NCBI RefSeq assembly: GCF_002272075.1
Contig: NZ_NPBJ01000037.1
Coordinates: forward strand, 39,771-103,770
Origin: Terribacillus saccharophilus
GTDB taxonomy: Bacteria; Bacillota; Bacilli; Bacillales; Amphibacillaceae
Direction of reading: 5' to 3'
Length of the DNA: 64,000 nt
Position numbers and translations under genes: made by a program. The notes beneath the pieces are model-generated. The model was not told the DNA's origin and did no database searches. It saw only the letters and a list, made by a program, of their open reading frames with translations. Positions 8,312 to 17,327 of the stretch are shown piece by piece; position 1 is the stretch's first letter, and each line of letters opens with the position of its first letter.

Positions 8312-9640
8312 TCATCTTTGATTATTTAAAATCGGACTTTTGTATACTGGTTCCGGAAGACCTAGATGCGCTCTCAATGTGCTGGCCGTATAATCCTTTC
8401 GGTAAATTCCTCTCTCTTGAAGTACAGGAATCACCTGATCTACGAAATCATCCAAGCTATTCGGAAAGGATGGCAGCATCAGATTGAAGCCATCTGCGCC
8501 ATCTTCATGAAGCCAGTTCTCTAGATCATCAGCAATTTCTTCGGCTGTTCCAAAAATAAGACGATGCCCTCTCGATCCTGCTACATATTGATACAGCTCC
8601 CGAATCGTCAGCTGCTTTTCCTCGGCCAGCTTGATCAGCAATGCCCTGCGGCTTTTGTTGCCATTCGTTTCCGGTATTTCAGGAAGTGGTCCATCCACAC
8701 TATACGGACTAATATCAAAGCCCCCAAGATATTCGGATAACAGATTCTTTCCGACCTCCGGCGTGATCAATCGCTGCAATTGCTCATACTTTTCTACAGC
8801 TTCTGCACGTGTGTTTCCGACATATACAGAAACACCTGGCATGATTTTGACATGATCAGGATCGCGTCCATATGTCTGGACTTTATCTTTGACTCTTTGA
8901 TAGAAGGCTTTGGCATCTGCCAAGTTATCCTGGGCAGTGAAAATGATGTCAGCTGATTTTGCAGCAAGGTTCACTCCAGCATCCGAAGAGCCTGCTTGAA
9001 TAATGACTGGCTTCCCTTGCGGTGATCTCGCGATATTCAGCGGTCCTTCTACAGAGAAATACGTACCTTTGTGATGGATACGATGAAGCTTTTCTTTCTC
9101 GAAATAAATGCCTTGCTCCTTGTTTCGCACCAATGCATCCGGTTCCCAGCTGTCCCATAGTCCATTCACTACATCAAGGAATTCCTTTGCCCGTATGTAT
9201 CGATCCTGATGGGCAAGATGCTCGGACTTACTGAAGTTTTTAGCTTCCGATTCGTAATAGGAAGTAACCACGTTCCAACCGGCTCGCCCTTCGCTCAAAT
9301 GATCAAGGGAAAGGAATTTCCTCGCCACATGGAAGGGCTCATTATAGGTAGTAGTGACCGTGGAAGCGAGCCCTATCTTATTCGTGACAACAGCCAGCGC
9401 GCTCAGCAAGGAAACCGGCTCGAATCGGCTCAACTCTGCAGGGTGGGATAGTTCATGAAAGGATAGTCCATCACTGAGAAAAAGCATATCCAGCTTACCC
9501 GCTTCCGCTTTCTTAGCGATCTCTGCGAAATAGCGGAAGGATGTTACTTGGTCTGAATCAACATCTGGATGTCGCCATGATGCGATATGGTGTCCGCTTC
9601 CCATTAGGAAGAGCCCTAAATGCAATTGCTTATCTCCCAT
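8312..9640 (-). CDS. NtaA/SnaA/DszA family FMN-dependent monooxygenase 1
   Basis: A 442-residue flavin-dependent monooxygenase of the bacterial luciferase-like NtaA/SnaA/DszA group, using FMNH2 delivered by a separate reductase. Family features include GSGHHIASWRHPD, RFEPVSLLSALAVVTNKIGLASTVTTTYNEPFHVAR read as two adjoining stretches, SEGRAGWNVVTS, and QAGSSDAGVNLAAKSADIIF. Relatives oxidise aminopolycarboxylates, sulfones or, for B. subtilis CmoJ (YtnJ), S-succinocysteine derivatives. Its place in an S-box operon with a sulfhydrylase points to C-S bond cleavage. SD AAAGGAGG precedes the ATG. A paralogue lies at 13269-14615. Confidence 0.87.
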   Translation of the reverse strand: MGDKQLHLGLFLMGSGHHIASWRHPDVDSDQVTSFRYFAEIAKKAEAGKLDMLFLSDGLSFHELSHPAELSRFEPVSLLSALAVVTNKIGLASTVTTTYNEPFHVARKFLSLDHLSEGRAGWNVVTSYYESEAKNFSKSEHLAHQDRYIRAKEFLDVVNGLWDSWEPDALVRNKEQGIYFEKEKLHRIHHKGTYFSVEGPLNIARSPQGKPVIIQAGSSDAGVNLAAKSADIIFTAQDNLADAKAFYQRVKDKVQTYGRDPDHVKIMPGVSVYVGNTRAEAVEKYEQLQRLITPEVGKNLLSEYLGGFDISPYSVDGPLPEIPETNGNKSRRALLIKLAEEKQLTIRELYQYVAGSRGHRLIFGTAEEIADDLENWLHEDGADGFNLMLPSFPNSLDDFVDQVIPVLQERGIYRKDYTASTLRAHLGLPEPVYKSPILNNQR

Positions 9641-9653
9641 GGTTAATCCTCCT

Positions 9654-10037
9654 TTATTTAGATTGGAATGGAGCTGGAGTGCTTGGTGCTACGTTTTTGG
9701 ATGCAATCTCTCTTTCTCCAACAACAAATCCTTGCTCCAGTAGTTCCAGAAATGTATCGAATGGTAGCGGCGATTCCAGATTGAAGAATAAGAGATGCTC
9801 TTGCTGCGCTTTCTCATAAGATAGCTCACAAAACGTCTGAGGAGGTGCTGCGAAGGCTTCTGCACCATGTTGTCTAGCTAACGCCAAAGCTGCACCCCTC
9901 CTGCCTTCCGTCAACTTAGGCGCCGGATTTTCCATATTTGTTAATTCTTTCGTTTGCGTATCAAACAACCGAATTGTTTCGCCATCAACTATCGGAACAA
10001 TATAATCCTTCTGGTTAATTACTGCTGCTATCTTCAT
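9654..10037 (-). CDS. Unrecognised protein, faint NifX/NifB-domain resemblance
   Basis: A 127-residue soluble protein. It starts MKIAAVINQKDYIVPIVDGE and has a mid-region GRRGAALALARQHGAEAF followed by a single Cys. The alternation of strand, helix and strand resembles dinitrogenase iron-molybdenum cofactor (NifX-like) domains, which have an RNase H-like fold, but no cofactor ligands are obvious and the match is weak. SD AAAGGAGG precedes the ATG. It sits between the sulfhydrylase and a monooxygenase, so a role in organosulfur use is likely by position. Confidence 0.55.
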   Translation of the reverse strand: MKIAAVINQKDYIVPIVDGETIRLFDTQTKELTNMENPAPKLTEGRRGAALALARQHGAEAFAAPPQTFCELSYEKAQQEHLLFFNLESPLPFDTFLELLEQGFVVGEREIASKNVAPSTPAPFQSK

Positions 10038-10052
10038 ATAATTTTCCTCCTT

Positions 10053-11348
10053 TTAATTTGCTTGCAACGCCTGATCAAGATCTGCAAGAATATCATCGAT
10101 ATCTTCCAAGCCAATTGATAATCGGATTTGATCCGGGTATACACCAGCCTGCAGCTGCTGCTCCTCTGTCATTCGAGCATGTGTCGTACTTGCCGGATGA
10201 ATGGCTAATGTTTTCGAATCTCCTACATTGGCTAAGTGCGAGATTAGTGACAGGGAATCGATGAATTCCTCTGCAGCTTTTCGACCGCCTTTAATACCGA
10301 ATGTGAAAATAGAGCTTGCTCCTTTTGGCAAATATGCCTGTGCCAATTCATACTGCGGATCATCCTTTGAGTCCGGGTAGTTCACCCACTCAACAGCTGG
10401 ATGCTGGCGCAGGAAGGCCGCAGTCTCTTTAGCGTTATGGACATGCTGCTTCATACGGAACGACAATGTCTCCAGCCCTTGGATGAACAGCCAGCTATTG
10501 AATGGTGAAAGACTCGTGCCAAGGTCATGCCCCAATTCAAAACGCGCTTTGGCTATGAATGCCCGGTTACCTGCCAGTTTTGTGAATGATGTATTTCCGA
10601 TACTCGGCTTATCCCGATTGAAGTCCGGAAAACGTTCATTCGTCCAGTCGAATGTGCCGGCATCCACTATCGCACCCCCAATGGATGTTCCGTGTCCGCC
10701 GATGAATTTCGTAGTGGAAAAGACGACGATATCTGCTCCGAAATCTATCGGCTTTTGCAAGTATGGTGTGGTGAATGTATTGTCTACGACTAATGGCAGA
10801 CGATTTCTTTTGGCAATTGCAGATAAACTGTGGAGGTCCGCGATTTCCGCATTTGGATTCCCGATAGATTCGGTGAAAATTGCCTTTGTCCGGTCATTGA
10901 CTGTCTGCTCTACTTCCTCAAGATTACGTCCATCGACGAATCTAACCGTCACACCGAACCCTTTGAACGTTTCTGAGAACAAATTATATGTTCCGCCATA
11001 AAGTGCGTTCGTTGTGATGATCTCATCTCCTGCTTTTGCCAGTGTCAGCAAGGCGACCGAGATCGCAGCCTGACCGGAAGAAACGGCAAAACCGCCGATA
11101 CCTCCTTCCAATTCTGCTAAGCGCTCCTCCAATACCGCATTGGTTGGATTGCCGTTCCGAGAGTAGATGTAACCCGGCTCCTGCATACGGAACAAAGCAG
11201 CTGCTTTCTCTGTTGACTCAAATACATAGGAACTCGTCTGAAACAGCGGCACTGCTCTCGCCCCATTATGGGGATCTGGATGCTGGCCGGCATGGAGAGC
11301 AGCTGTATCAAATCCTAACTTTTTAGTGGTAATTTGTTTCTCCGTCAT
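10053..11348 (-). CDS. metY: O-acetylhomoserine sulfhydrylase
   Basis: A 431-residue PLP enzyme of the Cys/Met metabolism family that joins O-acetylhomoserine with sulfide, or methanethiol, to give homocysteine or methionine. Seen here are the SSGQAAISVALL helix, the NPNAEIADL and VVDNTFTTPYLQKP stretches, the PLP lysine in STTKFIGGHGTSIGG, and the C-terminal LSIGLEDIDDILADL. The length fits MetY rather than the shorter MetI/MetC (about 375-390). Its ATG overlaps the stop of the preceding gene as ATGA. It would capture sulfur released by the neighbouring monooxygenases. Confidence 0.92.
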   Translation of the reverse strand: MTEKQITTKKLGFDTAALHAGQHPDPHNGARAVPLFQTSSYVFESTEKAAALFRMQEPGYIYSRNGNPTNAVLEERLAELEGGIGGFAVSSGQAAISVALLTLAKAGDEIITTNALYGGTYNLFSETFKGFGVTVRFVDGRNLEEVEQTVNDRTKAIFTESIGNPNAEIADLHSLSAIAKRNRLPLVVDNTFTTPYLQKPIDFGADIVVFSTTKFIGGHGTSIGGAIVDAGTFDWTNERFPDFNRDKPSIGNTSFTKLAGNRAFIAKARFELGHDLGTSLSPFNSWLFIQGLETLSFRMKQHVHNAKETAAFLRQHPAVEWVNYPDSKDDPQYELAQAYLPKGASSIFTFGIKGGRKAAEEFIDSLSLISHLANVGDSKTLAIHPASTTHARMTEEQQLQAGVYPDQIRLSIGLEDIDDILADLDQALQAN

Positions 11349-11614
11349 GTCCCCACCCTTTCAAATATTGTGATGAACTGCTCCAAATTCCTTGCAAGTC
11401 CGCCTTTACCAAACTTATCTCCATCTCTTTGTCCTGCTTGCTGCAAGAATAGAATCATCACTTTTCTTCTTTCCTTCAACTCGAGGATGCCGTACTCATA
11501 CAGCCAGGCATCAATCGTATTGTAGATGCCTCGATTGATGCCATACTGGCCACTGCACCAGTTAATGAACTGGAGGTCGGGCCATTGCAACTGCGCTTGC
11601 TCTGTATTCACCAA
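11345..11614 (-). CDS. Unrecognised small protein in sulfur operon
   Basis: An 89-residue protein I do not recognise. It is soluble, rich in aromatics (WPDLQFINWCSGQYGINRG), then helical (LKERRKVMILFLQQAGQRDG). The proposed start is TTG at 11614, seven bases after AGAGGGG; an ATG at 11665 would overlap the substrate-binding protein gene by 19 bases. Its stop overlaps the metY start by four bases, so it should be co-translated with metY. A role with metY or a monooxygenase is inference from position. Confidence 0.6.
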   Translation of the reverse strand: MVNTEQAQLQWPDLQFINWCSGQYGINRGIYNTIDAWLYEYGILELKERRKVMILFLQQAGQRDGDKFGKGGLARNLEQFITIFERVGT

Positions 11615-11646
11615 GTTGTGTCCCCTCTCTTTTTGCCTGTCTCCCA

Positions 11647-13260
11647 TCACTCTGGCAGGACCCACGTATCATAGAAATACGGCGACCCTTTTGTATCAAA
11701 ATCAATATCGAATACCTGCTTATTTGCAGCAACCGTATACGGCAGCACGTATACAGGGATAGAATATACTTCCTCAAATAAATACTCCTGCAATTCCTCA
11801 TAAAGGGAAGCCCGCTTTTCGGTATCCTGTTCATCTGTGGCTGCATCAAGTAATTCTGTCACTCTTGTATCCTGGTATTCATCGTGATAGCCTTCCTTGG
11901 CAGCAAGATAAGCACGCAGCACACCATCAGGATCCGGACCATACTGGCTGCCAATCCACATGTCATAATCCCCGGCCATTCTTCTGTCTGTATACTCGCC
12001 TCGGGAAATTGTATGGATGTTCAGCTCGACACCGATATTCTTCCAGGAATTCTGGACCATTGTCATAACGTCCATCCGCTTTTCTCGGTTGGCATAGAAG
12101 TCGATCATTTCTAACGAAAGGCGTTTGCCATCCTTTACACGGATGCCGTCTTCTCCCTTTTTCCATCCGAGTTCATCAAGCATTGCTTCGGCCTGACCCG
12201 CATCAAACTCCCATTTTCCCTCTAAAGCTGTATCGGCTCCGAGTAGTGAAGGAGATAGCGCCGCATATGCGCGATCATACGTCCCAAGATAGACGGTCCG
12301 TACAATAGCATCCCAATCGACGCCAAGACGAAGTGCTTCCCGTAATTCTTTATCCTGAAGAAGCCCTTCTGTCGCATTGAATTGAATTGCTGCATTATAA
12401 TTCAGCAGCTCTACTTCAGATATATTCAAATCCTTATCGTTTTCCAAGACCTCAACATGCTGCGGTGGAATCGTATCGATAGCGTCAACATCCCCGCTGT
12501 GCAGACTGCTCACTCGAGTGGAGTCCTCCGTGATGATTTTAATGACCAATTTATCCAGATATGCCTTCCCTGTATGCACTGCATTTGCCGGTCCCCAGCT
12601 GTAGTACTCATTTCGCTCCAGCACATATTCTGTGCCTAGTGTGTAATCAGCTACTTTGAAAGGACCGGAACCTACCGGATTGACCGCAAATGAATCTCCT
12701 CTTTCTTCTACAGCAGTTGGCGATACCATAGCCAGGTTCTCCGTTGCCAGATTGCTAAGGAAAGGAGAAAAAGGTTTGCTGAAATGGATCCGCACAGTAT
12801 GTTCATCAATTATTTCCGTCGATTCATACGGTCCGATGAAGCTGAGTGACAACCCTGGCGCATCTAAATTTTTGATCCTTTCGAAATTAAACTTCACTGC
12901 TTCTGCGTTAAAAGGGGTACCGTCTGTGAAAGTCACATCATCCCGTAAGTGAAATGTGTAGGATTTCTGATCATCCGATATCTCCCATTCTGTCGCCAGC
13001 CAAGGTGCGAAACTGCTATCCTCTTCTTGCGCTACAAGACTGTCAAACATGCTCCTTTGGATGCGGGAGTTACCTGGACTAGCCGATCGATGCGGATCAA
13101 GCAGGTCCCCGACAATCGGCACACTGATTGCAAAGGTCAACGTGCCGCCATACCTTTCATTCTCGGATACATCAGCAGCGCTGATTGTCCGTTCTGCATC
13201 CTGACAAGCTGTCAGACCTAGTAAACTTACAAGGAGGATGACGAGGTAAAATCTCTTCAT
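11647..13260 (-). CDS. ABC importer substrate-binding lipoprotein (family 5)
   Basis: A 537-residue extracytoplasmic binding protein of the peptide/nickel/glutathione class (SBP_bac_5). It has a lipoprotein signal (MKRFYLVILLVSLLGLTAC, Cys19 as lipid anchor) and the family pattern of an N-terminal TLTFAISVP strand, WEISDDQKSYTFHLRDDVTFTDGTPF and GSGPFKVADY. It is the binding component of the importer encoded upstream (two permeases and a fused ATPase). The genes around it argue for an organosulfur ligand such as a peptide, glutathione conjugate or S-substituted cysteine. The ligand is not determined by the sequence. Confidence 0.9.
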   Translation of the reverse strand: MKRFYLVILLVSLLGLTACQDAERTISAADVSENERYGGTLTFAISVPIVGDLLDPHRSASPGNSRIQRSMFDSLVAQEEDSSFAPWLATEWEISDDQKSYTFHLRDDVTFTDGTPFNAEAVKFNFERIKNLDAPGLSLSFIGPYESTEIIDEHTVRIHFSKPFSPFLSNLATENLAMVSPTAVEERGDSFAVNPVGSGPFKVADYTLGTEYVLERNEYYSWGPANAVHTGKAYLDKLVIKIITEDSTRVSSLHSGDVDAIDTIPPQHVEVLENDKDLNISEVELLNYNAAIQFNATEGLLQDKELREALRLGVDWDAIVRTVYLGTYDRAYAALSPSLLGADTALEGKWEFDAGQAEAMLDELGWKKGEDGIRVKDGKRLSLEMIDFYANREKRMDVMTMVQNSWKNIGVELNIHTISRGEYTDRRMAGDYDMWIGSQYGPDPDGVLRAYLAAKEGYHDEYQDTRVTELLDAATDEQDTEKRASLYEELQEYLFEEVYSIPVYVLPYTVAANKQVFDIDFDTKGSPYFYDTWVLPE

Positions 13261-13268
13261 CTGCTGAT

Positions 13269-14615
13269 CTACCTCCCTACTTCCACTTTTGCAGCTCTTT
13301 TCTCGGTATACCGATTTTGCGGAATCGGCAAGCCCATATTCTCACGCAATGTTGCAGCCGGATCGTACTCGCTGCGGAAGACCCCTCTTTCCTGAAGAAT
13401 CGGTACAACATGAGCTGTGAAATCTTGCAGGCTTGAAGGGGATGCCTCCGGACCTATGATGAAACCATCAGCAGCTTCTTCTTCGAACCATTGCTGGACA
13501 AGGTCTGCCACTTTCTTCGGTGTACCAATGAAAGGTGTTCGAGGGATAGCGCTTTCCAAAGCTACTTCACGCAGCGTCATCTGCCGCTTTTTGGCCATTT
13601 CAACTACCTTTTCGGTTGTGCTCTGGATCGATTCTTTCCCGATATCCCCTAAATCCGGGAATGGCGCATCCAAGTCATGCTTGGAAAAGTCATAGTAATT
13701 GAATGGTCTGCCTAAAGAGGTAAGCGCGCTTTCCAATGTGATCAGACTGAGGCGCTGCTGATACTTTTCCTCCGCTTCCTCCTCTGTCGGTGCAATGATA
13801 GGATTGATGCCCGGCATGACGGAAATATGATTCGGATCTCTTCCGTAAGCTGCAGTACGCTGCTTAATATCCTTGAAATACGCTTTCGCATTCTCAATAC
13901 TGCCGACACCGCAGAAGATTCCTTCCGCATGTCGTGCAGCATAGTCCCTCCCCGCTTCCGACATCCCTGCTTGAAAGATGACCGGCTGTCCCTGCTTCGA
14001 CCGTGAAATATTCAACGGCCCCTTGACCGAGAAGAAGTCTCCTTTATGATTCAATGCGTGCAGCTTATCACGTTCATAGAAAGTTCCAGCCTTTTTATCC
14101 CGAAGGAATGCATCATCTTCCCACGAGTCCCACAGCCCTTTCGTTACTTCCAAGAATTCATCAGCAATCTGGTATCTGAGGTCATGCGGATAATGCTCCT
14201 CTTGGCTATAGTTAGCCGCTGTTCCTTCCAGGAAGGATGTTACGACATTCCATCCAGCACGGCCCTTGCTAATATGATCTAGTGACGCCAGCTGCCTGGC
14301 GACAGTATAAGGCTGCGTATAGCTGACGGTTATTGTTGCAACTAATCCCAGATGTTTCGTAGCCATCGCTAGTGCCGATAGAATGGTGAGCGGCTCAAAG
14401 CGACTCAGATAATGCGGTGTAGAATCAGGCGTAATATAGACACTGTCTGCAACAAACGCAAAATCGAGTTTCGCCTCTTCAGCTTGCTTGGCCTGTTCCA
14501 AATAGAATTCCAGATTCGTCCCGGCATCGGCTACAGCATCTGGGTGTTTCCAGTTATCCCATCCTGTTCCGACACCATGCAGCATTGCTCCCAATTTCAA
14601 ACGTCTCTCAGTCAT
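13269..14615 (-). CDS. NtaA/SnaA/DszA family FMN-dependent monooxygenase 2
   Basis: A 448-residue paralogue of the product of 8312-9640, with the same family marks (SKGRAGWNVVTSFLEG, GPLNISRSKQGQPVIFQAG, MPGINPI). The ATG at 14615 overlaps the ATPase stop as ATGA and follows GGTGGAG, so it is preferred to an ATG 15 codons upstream. Two divergent copies in one operon suggest sequential or different substrates. The FMN reductase encoded at 18628-19170 is the likely source of reduced flavin. Confidence 0.87.
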   Translation of the reverse strand: MTERRLKLGAMLHGVGTGWDNWKHPDAVADAGTNLEFYLEQAKQAEEAKLDFAFVADSVYITPDSTPHYLSRFEPLTILSALAMATKHLGLVATITVSYTQPYTVARQLASLDHISKGRAGWNVVTSFLEGTAANYSQEEHYPHDLRYQIADEFLEVTKGLWDSWEDDAFLRDKKAGTFYERDKLHALNHKGDFFSVKGPLNISRSKQGQPVIFQAGMSEAGRDYAARHAEGIFCGVGSIENAKAYFKDIKQRTAAYGRDPNHISVMPGINPIIAPTEEEAEEKYQQRLSLITLESALTSLGRPFNYYDFSKHDLDAPFPDLGDIGKESIQSTTEKVVEMAKKRQMTLREVALESAIPRTPFIGTPKKVADLVQQWFEEEAADGFIIGPEASPSSLQDFTAHVVPILQERGVFRSEYDPAATLRENMGLPIPQNRYTEKRAAKVEVGR

Positions 14616-16426
14616 CTCAATAACTCCACCCTTTCCTTTTTCTCCAATGGATAATGGCATGCAACAGCTCGTTCACCGATAAGTAATTCCATCGCTGGCG
14701 CTTCCAATCGGCATTTTTCTGTAGCCAGCGGGCATCTTGTATGAAAATGACATCCAGCAGGCGGATTCACAGGTGACGGAATCTCACCATGCAGCACATG
14801 GCGCTTTCGCTTGTGATCCAAGTCAATTGTCGGATTCGCTTCCAATAATGCTTTTGTATAAGGATGAGCCGGTTTGGTGAACAGCTCTTCAGCTGGCGCA
14901 ATCTCTACAATTCTCCCTAGGTACATGACACCGATTCGATGTGATATATCACGTACAACATCCAGCCCGTGTGCCATGAAAACATAAGACAGTCCCATTT
15001 CCTGCTGCAGCTTTTTCAGCAATTCGATTACCTTTGATTGGACGGCAAGATCCAAGGCAGATACAGCCTCATCCAGTAACAGGAATTCCGGATGCAAGAT
15101 AATAGCACGAGCAATATTGATACGCTGCCGCTGCCCTCCAGAGAATTCATGTGGATATCGTGTACGAGACGCAGGATCCAAGTCAACAAGCTGCAGAACT
15201 TCCTCTACGCGCTCCCTTATCTCACCCTTGGATAAGCGGGTATGGACGCGAAGCGGTTCTCCGATAATTTCTTCTACCTTCCAGCGCGGATTCAAAGCAG
15301 AAAAGGTATCCTGAAAAACAACCTGTGTATTTTTTCGAAGTTCCTTTTTCTCCCGCTTCGTTCCGCCGGTGACATCCTTACCGCGGTATAGAATTTGTCC
15401 GCTATCTGCTTCCTGGAGGGAAACGAGCAGCTTGCCGAGTGTCGATTTTCCGCTTCCTGATTCTCCGACCAGGCCCAGCGTCTCCCCTTTCCGTATATAT
15501 AAACTCACTTCATCCACAGCCTGAACGTATTTTTTCGGCTGGAACGGTTTGCTCTTTAGCGGAAATACCTTGCTGATGCCTTCTGCTTCCAAAATTATTT
15601 CGTCATCCTGCCTGTTCTCATCAGAGGCAGAACTCGTAAGCAAATCATGCTTGGATTGCACCAATGACTTGGTATACCAATGACCAGGAAAAGCAAAAAT
15701 CTCCAGAGCCGTCCCTTGCTCTACAATGCTTCCTTCATGCATGACTGCTACTTTATCAGCTATTTCCGCGGCAACAGCTAAGTCATGTGTGATGAATAAA
15801 ATTGACATTCCTTCTTCTGCACGAAGCTCAAGAAGCAGATTCAATATTTGAGCTTGGATGGTTACGTCCAGCGCTGTCGTCGGCTCATCCGCTATTAGAA
15901 GTTCTGGCTGACAAGCAAGTGCAAGTGCAATGGCTACCCGCTGCAGCATACCTCCGGACAGTTCAAGTGGATATTGCTTCATCCTGGATGCTGGCTCCGG
16001 GATATGTACTTTCTCCAGTAATCCGATTGCTTCGTTCCACGCCTCAGAACGACTGACAGATTTGTGCTTGCGAATCACCTCAACGAATTGGTTGCCGATC
16101 GTAAAAACTGGATTTAATGCAGTCATCGGATCCTGTGTTACCATGGCAATCTTTCGTCCCCTTATACCGTTCATTTCCTGTTGCGCTAAAGAGGCAATAT
16201 CTTCTTCCTGGAAGAGGATTTCCCCTCCAGTAATACGTCCTCCTTCGTAATCGATCAAACGAAGAACAGCCAGGGATGTTACTGTTTTGCCACTTCCGGA
16301 ACCTCCCACAAGGCAGACAATTTCCCCGCTTCCAATGTCCAGATTCACATTGCGAACAGCTGGAATCACTTCCTTTCCACGCTCTATCCCTACAGATAAG
16401 TTTCTGATCTCCAGTAATGTACGCAT
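14612..16426 (-). CDS. Fused dual ABC ATP-binding protein (GsiA/DppDF-like)
   Basis: A 604-residue protein with two complete ABC domains in tandem, equivalent to DppD and DppF in one chain as in E. coli GsiA. The first has Walker A GGSGSGKT (near 41) and signature ELSGGMLQR. The second has GESGSGKST (near 316) and EFSGGQRQR, and ends with the oligopeptide-ABC C-terminal Cys-rich motif (CHFHTRCPLATEKCR). It energises the two permeases upstream. It is separated from the permease gene by 21 bases and coupled to the monooxygenase gene by a four-base overlap. Confidence 0.93.
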   Translation of the reverse strand: MRTLLEIRNLSVGIERGKEVIPAVRNVNLDIGSGEIVCLVGGSGSGKTVTSLAVLRLIDYEGGRITGGEILFQEEDIASLAQQEMNGIRGRKIAMVTQDPMTALNPVFTIGNQFVEVIRKHKSVSRSEAWNEAIGLLEKVHIPEPASRMKQYPLELSGGMLQRVAIALALACQPELLIADEPTTALDVTIQAQILNLLLELRAEEGMSILFITHDLAVAAEIADKVAVMHEGSIVEQGTALEIFAFPGHWYTKSLVQSKHDLLTSSASDENRQDDEIILEAEGISKVFPLKSKPFQPKKYVQAVDEVSLYIRKGETLGLVGESGSGKSTLGKLLVSLQEADSGQILYRGKDVTGGTKREKKELRKNTQVVFQDTFSALNPRWKVEEIIGEPLRVHTRLSKGEIRERVEEVLQLVDLDPASRTRYPHEFSGGQRQRINIARAIILHPEFLLLDEAVSALDLAVQSKVIELLKKLQQEMGLSYVFMAHGLDVVRDISHRIGVMYLGRIVEIAPAEELFTKPAHPYTKALLEANPTIDLDHKRKRHVLHGEIPSPVNPPAGCHFHTRCPLATEKCRLEAPAMELLIGERAVACHYPLEKKERVELLR

Positions 16427-16447
16427 ATTACAGCTCCTTTCTGTTCT

Positions 16448-17314
16448 TTAAGACGTGGCAGATCGCGGATCAAGATAATTTCGGTAGGCATCGCCAAGAA
16501 TGTTGACGGAAATAACGAATAATGAAATGAACAGACCTGGGAAGAATCCGATCCACCAAGCGACTGTAAGGTAGTCCCTTCCTAGGGACAGCAGATAACC
16601 CCAATCTGGTATTTCATGAACAGTACCTAAACCTAGGAAACTAAGACCTGTTGCCATTAAGATTGCATTCCCAACTCCGATTGTTGCCATAACAAGCATG
16701 GGCGGAAGACTGTTCGGTAATATGTGGAAAAGGATCCGTCCTGTATGTCCCAATCCAATTGACCTGGATGCATGAACATATCCCGCATCCTTCACATGCA
16801 GTACTTGCCCGCGCATCACTCTCGCATAGCCTGGCAATGAAGCGATGGAAACAGCCAGAATAAGGTTCAGCGTACTTGGTCCCAAGACAGCCGAAACGAG
16901 AATAGCCAGCATAATACCGGGAATCGTCATTATAATGTCCATGATTCGCATGAACGTATTATCCAATGCGTTATTACAGTAGCCAGACACCAACCCGATT
17001 AACGCGCCGATTCCTCCGCCAATTAAGACTGACAGAACACCGATAACCACGGATTGCTGACTGCCATGTACAATCAGACTGAAAATATCTCTGCCGAATT
17101 GATCGGTTCCTAGCAAATGCTCCAGTGATGGAGCTAATAAGGCATCGCTTGGATCCATCCTTGTCGGCGAATGACTGGCAATCTGATCAGGGAATAATGA
17201 ACAAATTACAATGAATAGGATAAAGCCGGTTGAGAGCAGCAGCAGACTTCCTGTCCACCAGCTGTTCCGGCGGTACGACAAAGATTTGATACGCTTTAAG
17301 CTGCCAATCATCAT
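16448..17314 (-). CDS. ABC importer permease, DppC type
   Basis: A 288-residue inner-membrane permease. The N-terminal helix is followed by the OppC-type cap with LLGTDQFGRDIFSLIVHGS, then the binding-protein-dependent transport domain with the coupling helix RVMRGQVLHVKDAGYVHASRSIG. It pairs with the DppB-type permease 13 bases upstream. It carries the substrate delivered by the family 5 lipoprotein. Confidence 0.92.
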   Translation of the reverse strand: MMIGSLKRIKSLSYRRNSWWTGSLLLLSTGFILFIVICSLFPDQIASHSPTRMDPSDALLAPSLEHLLGTDQFGRDIFSLIVHGSQQSVVIGVLSVLIGGGIGALIGLVSGYCNNALDNTFMRIMDIIMTIPGIMLAILVSAVLGPSTLNLILAVSIASLPGYARVMRGQVLHVKDAGYVHASRSIGLGHTGRILFHILPNSLPPMLVMATIGVGNAILMATGLSFLGLGTVHEIPDWGYLLSLGRDYLTVAWWIGFFPGLFISLFVISVNILGDAYRNYLDPRSATS

Positions 17315-17327
17315 AAATCACCCTTTC

